Virus record (IMG/VR): IMGVR_UViG_3300008448_000166
Span: 1 to 45,216 of that record
Length of the DNA: 45,216 nucleotides
Source of the DNA: a virus
Reading direction: 5' to 3' (one strand)
Position numbers and translations under genes: made by a program
Shown here: positions 1 through 7,912 of the stretch, piece by piece
Position numbering within the stretch: position 1 is the stretch's first letter
Layout of the letters: every line of letters starts with the position of its first letter
Notes under the pieces: generated by a model
Told to the model about the DNA's origin: nothing
The model's input: only the letters and a program-made list of their open reading frames with translations
The model's database searches: none

Positions 1-982
1 ATATTTCATCCGTTAGTTTTACTATATCTCTGAAGAATGGTTGATTTCTATACTCACCCCAAACACCGCCATACATTTGTTTGAATGTTAATTCTTTAGC
101 TTCTTGTGTCGATACACCTAGCAATTCACCTAATAGTTCATATGTGTTTCTATCCCCAAAATTAAAATCAATCATATCACCTATGATACGTGGGTGATAC
201 CCTTGTATATCTAATTCAACAAATTTGTCGTTAGTGGGTCTGTAGCATAAGCGCTCGCCATTATTTTTATCCAGTGCAGCAAAGTTAATGCTATTGTATG
301 TGTTTGATGGTCTACCAGTTAGTGTGTATAGGTTGTATTGGCTATATATTCTACCTTTGCTAAGGTTGAATTGTGGATATTGCAATTTATCACCGTATGA
401 ATCAATGAAGCATTGTTTATCTACTTTGATACCTTGTGATTCTATAGCGTGAAATACACGCGTTAAAGGGCCGTTATTAAACGCATAAACAACGTTATCT
501 GCTCGAAACTTCTGTATTATTGGAAGTACTATATCAAATATATTCTCGCATTCTTCATAATGTTTACTAATTGGAATTAGTTTATTTGTTATTGGATTTG
601 CGGTATGTTGTCTATAATAGAATGTATGACATGATGTAAATACACCTGTTAAATCTGGGTGTTCAATAAAGTTGATGTCATATAGTTTGTCTGTTTCTGC
701 ATATGGAAAATGATACAGCGCTTCTTTTTTATTCAACACAAATAAGCGATCAGTATTGTTTTTTAACCATATAATTGTTTCGCGTGCATCTAATGAGAAT
801 GATTCGTTGTGGTCTAAACACAACATATACCCTTTGTGTTGGGCAATATCCCGAATGTAAATTAAACTAAGCGGGCTGAGTTTAGGATGGTAGTTGTCGT
901 TTTGTTGAATAAACTGAACAAAGCAATCATTGAATGAGGGGAGTTGTTCTAGTTGATCTTGGCGCTCAATAATGTAAAACAT
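1..982 (-). CDS. Family-A DNA polymerase-like protein, N-terminal part (runs off left edge)
   Basis: An open frame of 327 codons starts at ATG 982 and continues past base 1, so the C-terminus is missing. Three features resemble the polymerase domain of PolA. A TGR tripeptide lies at residues 222-224. A motif-A-like segment, VELDIQGYHPRIIG, has the putative metal-binding Asp at 258. An O-helix/motif-B-like segment has Lys296, Phe300, Tyr304 and Gly305 in the KxxxFxxxYG spacing. The first 200 residues may be a decayed exonuclease domain, but I see no clear exonuclease motifs. It would extend DNA in phage replication. It is the only apparent replication gene here and lies directly downstream of the tail genes. 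Motif C (HDE) should lie outside the window. The sequence is divergent from textbook PolA, so activity is inferred. Confidence 0.6.
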   Translation of the reverse strand, partial: MFYIIERQDQLEQLPSFNDCFVQFIQQNDNYHPKLSPLSLIYIRDIAQHKGYMLCLDHNESFSLDARETIIWLKNNTDRLFVLNKKEALYHFPYAETDKLYDINFIEHPDLTGVFTSCHTFYYRQHTANPITNKLIPISKHYEECENIFDIVLPIIQKFRADNVVYAFNNGPLTRVFHAIESQGIKVDKQCFIDSYGDKLQYPQFNLSKGRIYSQYNLYTLTGRPSNTYNSINFAALDKNNGERLCYRPTNDKFVELDIQGYHPRIIGDMIDFNFGDRNTYELLGELLGVSTQEAKELTFKQMYGGVWGEYRNQPFFRDIVKLTDEI

Positions 983-1024
983 ATTTCATAACCTTTAGAT
1001 GAATATAATAAGAGGATTTTGCTT

Positions 1025-1549
1025 CTAAAAACCTAAAAAATCTTTTATACCTGGGAGTTGGCTTTCAGCTTCATTTATGTTTTGAGGTATCCCTTGAGCA
1101 TATCCAGGAGAAGGGATAAATAATACTGTTGTAACTTGGTATAAAGGATTTGTTTTTAATTGGTCATAAGTATCTTTATTAATTTCCTTTATTATTATAG
1201 GTTGTTGGTTTCTTTTTCTACAATAAAATTTAGAAACATTAGAATCTATTCCTTTAATAGAAGAAGGACCGTTAGGGATACTAGTAATATTAGGTGATTG
1301 AATTTGTTGAGAGGTTATTCCTGTTATAGCTGAATAGAGAGCTGTTGATTTTCCTTTGCTAAGTAATGCATTTCTATTACTAATAGGGGTTAGTTTAGGA
1401 GCATTAAGATCAAATGTTTTTCCAGCATATAAAATACTATTTAATTCATAATAATATCCTTTATAAGGAGCATTTGTTGCTTCTATAATAAATTCACCAC
1501 CGGAGGTATATTTTTCTTTTATTTTATTTTTTGGAATGTTTAATGCCAT
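1025..1549 (-). CDS. Hypothetical protein downstream of the baseplate hub gene (174 aa)
   Basis: I do not recognise this protein. The start is placed at ATG 1549 (MALNIPKNK), four bases after the stop of the hub/lysozyme gene; an upstream ATG at 1576 would overlap that gene by 23 bases. The product is soluble, with no membrane segment. It has an N-terminal basic stretch, a central Ser/Asn/Pro-rich region and a C-terminal part ending LPGIKDFLGF. Its position as the last gene of the tail cluster suggests a baseplate accessory or fibre-attachment protein, but no motif supports a specific role. Confidence 0.6.
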   Translation of the reverse strand: MALNIPKNKIKEKYTSGGEFIIEATNAPYKGYYYELNSILYAGKTFDLNAPKLTPISNRNALLSKGKSTALYSAITGITSQQIQSPNITSIPNGPSSIKGIDSNVSKFYCRKRNQQPIIIKEINKDTYDQLKTNPLYQVTTVLFIPSPGYAQGIPQNINEAESQLPGIKDFLGF

Positions 1550-1553
1550 ATTT

Positions 1554-4500
1554 TTAAAATTTTGGAGCAAATACATTTCCTTTTGTTACATTTGGAGTAG
1601 CATTAATATTACCTGCTCCTGTAGGGGGAAGATTTTGAGAAGGAGCTAAAGGAATAGAAACTCCATTTCTATTTATTGCTTCTAAATATATGTTATATAT
1701 ATCTTGAGGACCTTCTTTTCCTCCTTGGGGAGGATATTGATAACGTCCATTTCTATCTGGTATAGAGGCCCATTCTCCGGCAAAATTAGTTTTTCCTATT
1801 CCTAACATTTTAAGAAAAGCTTCATTTTTAGAAACATCTTTTACTCCTGATGATGCTATATTATATGCTTCTTGAGTTGTAGCTTCTGTTGTTCTACCTA
1901 ATACTTTTTTCCACCCTGCTAGATCTTGGTTTTTCTGAGAAAAAGCAATATTTCCTACTGTTCCTATCCAGGTATCATATAAAAATTGATATCTTCCTGC
2001 TGCTGTTGAGCATTTCTTTCCAAAAGGCCAACATATATTAGGGTGTTTTTGTGTTGTATCTGCTGTCCATCCTGCTATAGCCTTATTACTAAACATTATA
2101 TCATATCCATTTTGACCTACTTTTGCTGTTCCTTCAGTATATGATATCATATCTAACAATACTCTTCCATGAATAGGAACAGATTTATCTACTTGTCCAA
2201 ATTTTTCTAAAACATTAGCAGATATAGGAGCATTTCCTCCTAAATTTAAAGGTGTTATTTGTTCAGCAAAAGTTGATTCTATTAAAGCTTTCCATCCTGC
2301 TATATCAATTAATCCCCATTCTGATTTTGTGTCATCTAATACTATATTTAAAGAATCTATTTGAGTTGACCAATCACCATTAGATATAGTGTGACTAATA
2401 GAAGTAACAGCATTACCTAATTTTGATCCTATATTTCCTTCCCCTTTATATCCTTTAGGCATTATGTCTTCAGATAATCTGAACATATGACCTATTACTA
2501 GTCCTCCTATTCCATCCATTTCACATGAAAATTTAGTTGGAATTAGATTTCTATTACTGCCTGGTGATTTGAGTAGAGATTGAAAGTATACTATTATGTC
2601 TCTCAAAGCATTTTTAGCATCTGATGCTAAAATAGAAAAATCTGTTTTTGACTCACTACTGTCTACTTTAGGAACATCAGATAGGGAAGAAAAGGCAAGT
2701 ATTATTTGAGCCATTCCGTTTACTATGGTAGGAACCTTATTATTTAATGTTCCTGGTGGGCTTAATATTCCATCTAATTTTTCTGGGATGATTCTATCTA
2801 TTAGGCTTCTATTAAAATCAATAAAGGTATTTGTTTGCATTCCTAGTTGCCCACCCCTAGCTTGTGAGCCAATAGCAATAGTAGCTCCTTGATCAGGAAA
2901 TATTTGTGATTGCAGTGTGTATGATCTTACAACTGATTGTAGATTATGAACTTGTAGTTCAAATAAATTTTCATATGTTGCTTTTGTAACTTCAGTATAA
3001 TTAACATCAATTATTCGAGCTACATTATTATCCACAGGATCAACATGAATTTCAAAATTACTAACATTACCTATTGCCGATTGAATATCAGAAACTATTT
3101 TTTTAAGATAACTTAATAAACTAATTTCATTTTTTCCTTTACTGTCTCCTGCTTGAAGATTACTACCTAAGGCTTGTTGAAAAAGATAATTTACATTTAC
3201 ATAAATATTTTTTATAACCCCTATTTCACTTGCTGGGTCTCCTCCATAAAAGTAATCATTAGGGAGTTCTTTTAATTTTTGTATATTTGCAAGTGCTTTT
3301 TTAGCTTTTTGTCGAATAGTAAGCTGAGAGAGGACAGTAGTGGAACTTGCGGGAGGTACTGTTATTGTTATAGTATCTTCAATAAAATTTGTAACTCTTT
3401 TAAGTCTATTATCAAAAAAAGGAGTATATTTTAATTCTATCCCAATACGTTTTAAATGGTTTTCAATTCTTACAAGTAATCTATAATCTTCATTTCCTAA
3501 TTCTTCATTTATTATTTGTTGAATACTTCTGTAGTTTTCCTTTCCATAATTTTGTTTTTCATCCTTAATAAGAGCTTCTACAGCATTGTATGTGTCTACA
3601 CTATCAATCGCTAATATGCCTTCTTCAAGAGTTATTTCATCTGTTCCTTCTGCAGTATCCCAGCCATCTTTTATCTTTTGAGCTATGGATTTAACTCTGT
3701 CTACTTCAGTATTAGCTTCTACAGACTGATCAGAAACATCAATAGGTCCTCCCTGTTCATACCATAATGGACTTTTTATCAAACATACACTAGGATCTAC
3801 AGATACTTGTAGTGGATGAGCAGTACAATATAAATCAGTAACTGGTGACCCATCGTATTCATTTGATTTGAGAGATAATCTAACTAGTGGTTTTTTATCC
3901 TTTGATCCTTTTGCTATAATGTAATCATTAAGTAAATTACACATTGTTCCTAGTGTAATATAAGTTTGATAATTGTTTGTAGATAAAGAAGGAATAGTAG
4001 CATCTGGAGAAGGAGATAAGCTAGGAAATAAGTAATTGATAATACCTCCTTTTTCTATTGCTGAACTTAAAGAAATGGCAGATGAGGGGTCTGTTGATTT
4101 ATAGTAAAGTTCAGCCCACATTCCTGCTAGTATGTTTTTTTGATAAAACCCAATCCAGTTTTCTGTACTTCCTGGTTTGGGAAATTCTTTTATTAAGAGA
4201 CCTTTTTGTTGTGGTGCTACAAAATTAGCCGCTTCTGCACTAGCTACTAAGCCAATTTGAGGTGGAGGAGGAGGAGCTAAAGGAACAACTACATTACTTT
4301 GAGAAGGAGCAGCAATAGGTAAAGCTGTGTTATAATTTATTTTTAGCGATTCAATTATCTCTCCTGTTGTTATAATGTTTGTTTGGCAATCATATCCACC
4401 ATCCATTCTAGCAGACCATTGATAATTTTTAACATACCCAAACATTGCATCATAGTTGCCTCCATATTTTACAGATTTTTGAAATAATTCTCTAAATAAT

Positions 4501-5075
4501 GTTGTTCTTTCTACATTTTCTTTATTTAATATATCATAATAATCTGTAAAATTAGGTTGATATTTTCCTTTATTATCTAAATATGGCGTCCATCCCCATT
4601 CTAATAGTAATGTATAGCCGGGACGCATATATAATACTTCTAAATCTTCTAGTTGTTGTATGTCCCAGCATTGGAAGTTTACTGTGGCTTCTCTTAATGA
4701 GCCATATGCGCTTAATGATTTTATTTCTACACTAGTAATACCGGGCATTGGTCTGATACCTAAACGATAGCGAGTACCATTTTGAGAAAAGTTACTATAA
4801 GCATTAGAAAAACCAGCTCCTACTCCTGATTTTAATGAACCAGTGAATGCTGTTCCTATTTTTGATGTATCGTTTAATGTACCTCCTTGTAAAACATATT
4901 TTCGTGCTAGGGCTCCTTTATCATTATTTACATCAACAGATGAAACCATTCTAACCCAAGCATTACGAGAATTAAGATATTGAAGGGCTTGAGGTGTACG
5001 GCTTATCATCGCATCTTGGCGAACGTTAAGTTGTTTTTTTACATCTTCAGTAAAGGTACTTTTGAATATAGACAT
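1554..5075 (-). CDS. Baseplate hub/tail protein with C-terminal lambda-R-like muralytic domain (1173 aa)
   Basis: This is the largest baseplate protein in the window. Residues about 1-200 form a conserved-looking N-terminal domain of baseplate-hub type. Residues about 965-1135 resemble the lambda R endolysin/lytic transglycosylase fold. The match comprises LLDMISYTEGT with candidate catalytic Glu981, then GYDIMF, then STAAGRYQ near 1023-1030, and a late EWASIPDRNGRYQ segment. This is the organisation expected of a cell-puncturing hub lysozyme (the role of T4 gp5 with gp27) that locally opens peptidoglycan during DNA entry. The linker at about 265-295 is Pro/Ala-rich. The gene follows the gp53-like gene by five bases. 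The hub assignment rests on context; the muralytic domain rests on motifs. Confidence 0.7.
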   Translation of the reverse strand: MSIFKSTFTEDVKKQLNVRQDAMISRTPQALQYLNSRNAWVRMVSSVDVNNDKGALARKYVLQGGTLNDTSKIGTAFTGSLKSGVGAGFSNAYSNFSQNGTRYRLGIRPMPGITSVEIKSLSAYGSLREATVNFQCWDIQQLEDLEVLYMRPGYTLLLEWGWTPYLDNKGKYQPNFTDYYDILNKENVERTTLFRELFQKSVKYGGNYDAMFGYVKNYQWSARMDGGYDCQTNIITTGEIIESLKINYNTALPIAAPSQSNVVVPLAPPPPPQIGLVASAEAANFVAPQQKGLLIKEFPKPGSTENWIGFYQKNILAGMWAELYYKSTDPSSAISLSSAIEKGGIINYLFPSLSPSPDATIPSLSTNNYQTYITLGTMCNLLNDYIIAKGSKDKKPLVRLSLKSNEYDGSPVTDLYCTAHPLQVSVDPSVCLIKSPLWYEQGGPIDVSDQSVEANTEVDRVKSIAQKIKDGWDTAEGTDEITLEEGILAIDSVDTYNAVEALIKDEKQNYGKENYRSIQQIINEELGNEDYRLLVRIENHLKRIGIELKYTPFFDNRLKRVTNFIEDTITITVPPASSTTVLSQLTIRQKAKKALANIQKLKELPNDYFYGGDPASEIGVIKNIYVNVNYLFQQALGSNLQAGDSKGKNEISLLSYLKKIVSDIQSAIGNVSNFEIHVDPVDNNVARIIDVNYTEVTKATYENLFELQVHNLQSVVRSYTLQSQIFPDQGATIAIGSQARGGQLGMQTNTFIDFNRSLIDRIIPEKLDGILSPPGTLNNKVPTIVNGMAQIILAFSSLSDVPKVDSSESKTDFSILASDAKNALRDIIVYFQSLLKSPGSNRNLIPTKFSCEMDGIGGLVIGHMFRLSEDIMPKGYKGEGNIGSKLGNAVTSISHTISNGDWSTQIDSLNIVLDDTKSEWGLIDIAGWKALIESTFAEQITPLNLGGNAPISANVLEKFGQVDKSVPIHGRVLLDMISYTEGTAKVGQNGYDIMFSNKAIAGWTADTTQKHPNICWPFGKKCSTAAGRYQFLYDTWIGTVGNIAFSQKNQDLAGWKKVLGRTTEATTQEAYNIASSGVKDVSKNEAFLKMLGIGKTNFAGEWASIPDRNGRYQYPPQGGKEGPQDIYNIYLEAINRNGVSIPLAPSQNLPPTGAGNINATPNVTKGNVFAPKF

Positions 5076-5080
5076 AACAT

Positions 5081-5386
5081 TTATCGGGCTCTATTGAATT
5101 GATTAAATAAATCTAATACTCTATTTAAATCTGTTGGTATTCTTAATTGTGTACCAGGCACAGGAAATAAAAAACCATCAGTAATATTATTGTTTGCTGC
5201 TGCTATTACCCACCACATTTCTGGGTCATTGTAGTATGTATATGCTAGATAATCAAGTCTATCTCCTACAGTTGTGATAATATATATATCACTTTCTGAA
5301 GGAGGAATGTTAGGATACTGCTTATTTTTTATATAAGGTATTCCTTGGTTTGTTTTTAATGTTATTGAGTTATCGTAGCGTGTCAT
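5081..5386 (-). CDS. Baseplate wedge protein, gp53/LysM-like (101 aa)
   Basis: This small protein contains the segment DRLDYLAYTYYNDPEMWW at about residues 42-59, followed by AAANNN and a C-terminal PVPGTQLRIP. That pattern (time-and-place recognition helix, strand, then a proline-led strand) is typical of LysM-like phage baseplate proteins such as T4 gp53 and of tail-protein-X families. It probably joins wedge to hub during baseplate assembly. It sits between two large baseplate genes with gaps of five bases on each side, in one operon. The fold call is good; equivalence to gp53 is an inference. Confidence 0.65.
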   Translation of the reverse strand: MTRYDNSITLKTNQGIPYIKNKQYPNIPPSESDIYIITTVGDRLDYLAYTYYNDPEMWWVIAAANNNITDGFLFPVPGTQLRIPTDLNRVLDLFNQFNRAR

Positions 5387-5391
5387 TTATA

Positions 5392-7500
5392 TTAAAATCT
5401 AAAATTAGATAGATATTGTATTATATCAGCATCTGCTCCTGTACTATTTTGTGCTAAGAATGAAGTATTTTTATCTTTAGCTTCAATTCTATTTTTTCTT
5501 CTTGTATCAGCTCCAATAGGTGTAAAATTCATTTGTACTTCTATAATATGAGGTAATATTAATTGTTTTACTCCACCTTCTGGTTCATCGATTGCAATTT
5601 CCCAAGGTGAATCATTTGGTATAGTATACGAAATAGAATCTATTTTTCCAAACTGAGCGTCCAAATAATTACCTACTGTTAATCTATGTAGTGGGCCCCT
5701 CATTAGATTATTTTTATAATCTGGCATTAGACTAGCCATTAAATAATTTAATTTAGAGTACATGGGTTGCATTTCTTCAGCAGATAATGCTGCTACTTTA
5801 AATCCAACTTGTATTTTACGGGTAAATCCAGTGTATACATAAAAAGGATTACCTCTACCTACATAGTTTATATCAGTCCACTTAGCATCAACGTTATCTG
5901 AGAAGGATGTTAGATATGCCCTAAATACCATAAAATCACTAGTGGCAGGGAAGTCAGTATCTACTGATTGTATAGTAAATTTTACTAGATCTCTTATATT
6001 ATAATCTACACCATCTATAGTAGCTTTATTATCATACCAGTATGATGTATTTGAAAATATAGGTGTTAAATTAATTGAGTCTGCTGCTCTTAATTCTTTG
6101 CTGCTACCGCTAATTTTAGCTTTACCAAATGATCCTACTCTTGTTTCACGAGAAATATCATTCCAACTAGGAAATTTAGCATATATAACATCACCATATG
6201 TATTTTTATAGCCTATTGTTCCAATATCTGTTGTTGAATAATTTTTAGTACTTGTATCATATATACCAAATTGATTAACATTTATTTCTATTGTTCCAGA
6301 ACCAGTAGGAACTGTTGCTTTTTTATCTGGGTTAATTAGTTGTTGTTGGGCATTTATTTGATTTACTAGTTCTGCATATTTTCTAAGACTAGGAATTGTA
6401 GATCCATATTTTACTGCTGTAAAATCTCTTGGAGTGCTTTTTCTATCTGGGTTTTCTGGGTTTATAAAATCAAATAGCCTTTCATCTTGTCTAGACACTC
6501 CCGTGTCTGCTATTGTTATTAAATCTAATGTATTAGAATTAGCTTCTTGTTCTTGTGTTCTAGTTAAATCATTTGTAGTTCTTCTAGCTATATCTCTGAA
6601 TAAACTTTCATTAGGATTATAGCTAGTAACTACTCCTCTTTTTATATCTGTATAACCTATTCCATAAACAGAACTAGGTCCTCCAATGTATGATAAAGAA
6701 GGTATTCTTCCTTTTGAATCTATTTTAGGAGGAAGAAATTGTCTTTCGGGAAATAAAAGAGTAGAAGTGCCTGGTACCATATTAGGATCAGGATCTGGTT
6801 CATTAAGAACAGACATGTATTGATTTTCTCCTGGTACTTCTTGGCGAATAGGGGGTGGTTGGCTTTGTCTTGATTGTGCTTGTCTAAAAAAAGTTTGAGC
6901 AGGTATGTCTAGTTCTGCTTTTAAATCTACTAATCTATTAGTATTATTATCAAAATTTTTTGTTCTAACTACATTATAGTATAATTTACTTTCATCATTG
7001 TTAGGAAGTAAACCATGCCTCATTATATGACCACCAAGTGCATTAACCGGTACTTGTGCTAATGTATTAAGACCCAAGTTATAAATACGAGTAGGACCTA
7101 CGGCATTTTGTATTCCAGTAGCTACATTAGATACAAAATTAATAGCGTTATTTAAGAAGCCTTGTCCACTAATAGGTTTATTTGCAGGTTGTGTTGTTGA
7201 TTCTAAACGTGGATTAGATAGTTGTAATCCAACTTGTTTAACTATAAATAATGGTCCTTGTGGAAAATCAGTTAAAAATTTACTGATGCGAAGTGTGTCA
7301 ACAATAGCGGCATTAGCAGTGCCTACAGCGCCTCCTCTAATTAGTCCATCATCAAATTTGGTAAAGCGTAATCTATTAATTCCACTATCAACAGTATTGA
7401 TGTCTGTTACTATGTAAGGTTGGCGGCTATTTCCACCACCAGGTTGATCCTGGCCATACTTAAGTGATTTTAAGTCGGTTTTTAAATTTAATAGGGCCAT
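5392..7500 (-). CDS. Large baseplate/tail protein of unknown exact role (702 aa)
   Basis: No named family is recognised with certainty. The N-terminal 100 residues include a VTDINTVDSGINRLRF-like stretch and a hydrophobic PLFIVKQVGLQLS segment. Residues about 110-420 are Asn/Gln/Pro-rich and look flexible. The C-terminal 200 residues (GFKVAALSAEEMQPMYSKL, then LTVGNYLDAQFGKIDSISY and LPHIIEVQMNFTPIG) form a beta-rich domain. It resembles tube-initiator or baseplate-cap proteins (T4 gp48/gp54 role), with a GN..D..FG..DS.SYTIP-type strand pattern. It lies between the tape measure module and the gp53-like protein, consistent with a baseplate structural role. The function is inferred from context. 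Confidence 0.55.
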   Translation of the reverse strand: MALLNLKTDLKSLKYGQDQPGGGNSRQPYIVTDINTVDSGINRLRFTKFDDGLIRGGAVGTANAAIVDTLRISKFLTDFPQGPLFIVKQVGLQLSNPRLESTTQPANKPISGQGFLNNAINFVSNVATGIQNAVGPTRIYNLGLNTLAQVPVNALGGHIMRHGLLPNNDESKLYYNVVRTKNFDNNTNRLVDLKAELDIPAQTFFRQAQSRQSQPPPIRQEVPGENQYMSVLNEPDPDPNMVPGTSTLLFPERQFLPPKIDSKGRIPSLSYIGGPSSVYGIGYTDIKRGVVTSYNPNESLFRDIARRTTNDLTRTQEQEANSNTLDLITIADTGVSRQDERLFDFINPENPDRKSTPRDFTAVKYGSTIPSLRKYAELVNQINAQQQLINPDKKATVPTGSGTIEINVNQFGIYDTSTKNYSTTDIGTIGYKNTYGDVIYAKFPSWNDISRETRVGSFGKAKISGSSKELRAADSINLTPIFSNTSYWYDNKATIDGVDYNIRDLVKFTIQSVDTDFPATSDFMVFRAYLTSFSDNVDAKWTDINYVGRGNPFYVYTGFTRKIQVGFKVAALSAEEMQPMYSKLNYLMASLMPDYKNNLMRGPLHRLTVGNYLDAQFGKIDSISYTIPNDSPWEIAIDEPEGGVKQLILPHIIEVQMNFTPIGADTRRKNRIEAKDKNTSFLAQNSTGADADIIQYLSNFRF

Positions 7501-7512
7501 TATGTTATTTTA

Positions 7513-7875
7513 TTAATAGCGTCCTGGTTGAGGTCCTAAGTCTTTATAGCGGCGACCTGATGGTGATTTGTATATTTGAGATACAACACCTCCTGTTCCG
7601 GCTTGGTAATTATTAGGAGCATTAGAGTCTAACTCATCTAATCTAGATGGAGATGTTACTGCTGTTGCTCCACCTAATGCCGTTCTATTAAAATCCACAA
7701 TACGAACATTAGGATTACCATCGACAGAATATGTGTTTTGTAAATTACTTAACGCAGGATCTAGTTGATTGCTAGAGTCTGGGTAGCCCCATGATGGTTG
7801 AGTTGGGTTTGCCGCTAATCGGTTACCTTGTAAGCTTAATGTGCTGTTTGGTAATTGATCGAGTACTGATGCCAT
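7513..7875 (-). CDS. Hypothetical small tail protein (120 aa)
   Basis: I do not recognise this protein. It is Asn/Pro/Ser-rich with no hydrophobic segment. It contains VDFNRTALGGATAV in the middle and ends with a basic, Gly-rich tail (SPSGRRYKDLGPQPGRY). It is encoded directly after the tape measure gene and 12 bases before the 702-residue baseplate gene, so it is probably a minor baseplate or tail component. An ATATTTAT element stands 22 bases before its start codon. Confidence 0.55.
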   Translation of the reverse strand: MASVLDQLPNSTLSLQGNRLAANPTQPSWGYPDSSNQLDPALSNLQNTYSVDGNPNVRIVDFNRTALGGATAVTSPSRLDELDSNAPNNYQAGTGGVVSQIYKSPSGRRYKDLGPQPGRY

Positions 7876-7897
7876 AGTTATATTATTTTATGTGTCA

Positions 7898-7905
7898 ATA
7901 AATAT
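7898..7905 (-). promoter_or_regulatory. ATATTTAT element before the 120-aa tail protein gene
   Basis: Coding-strand ATATTTAT lies 22 bases before the start codon at 7875, between the tape measure stop and the next gene. Context is TTAATATTTATTG. A promoter or processing role is inferred from recurrence (see findings). Confidence 0.4.
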
Positions 7906-7912
7906 TAAAAAT

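Noticed and set aside
1550-1576. Upstream start (ATG 1576) for the 174-residue protein
   Set aside because: It would overlap the end of the hub/lysozyme gene by 23 bases, whereas ATG 1549 follows that stop by four bases.
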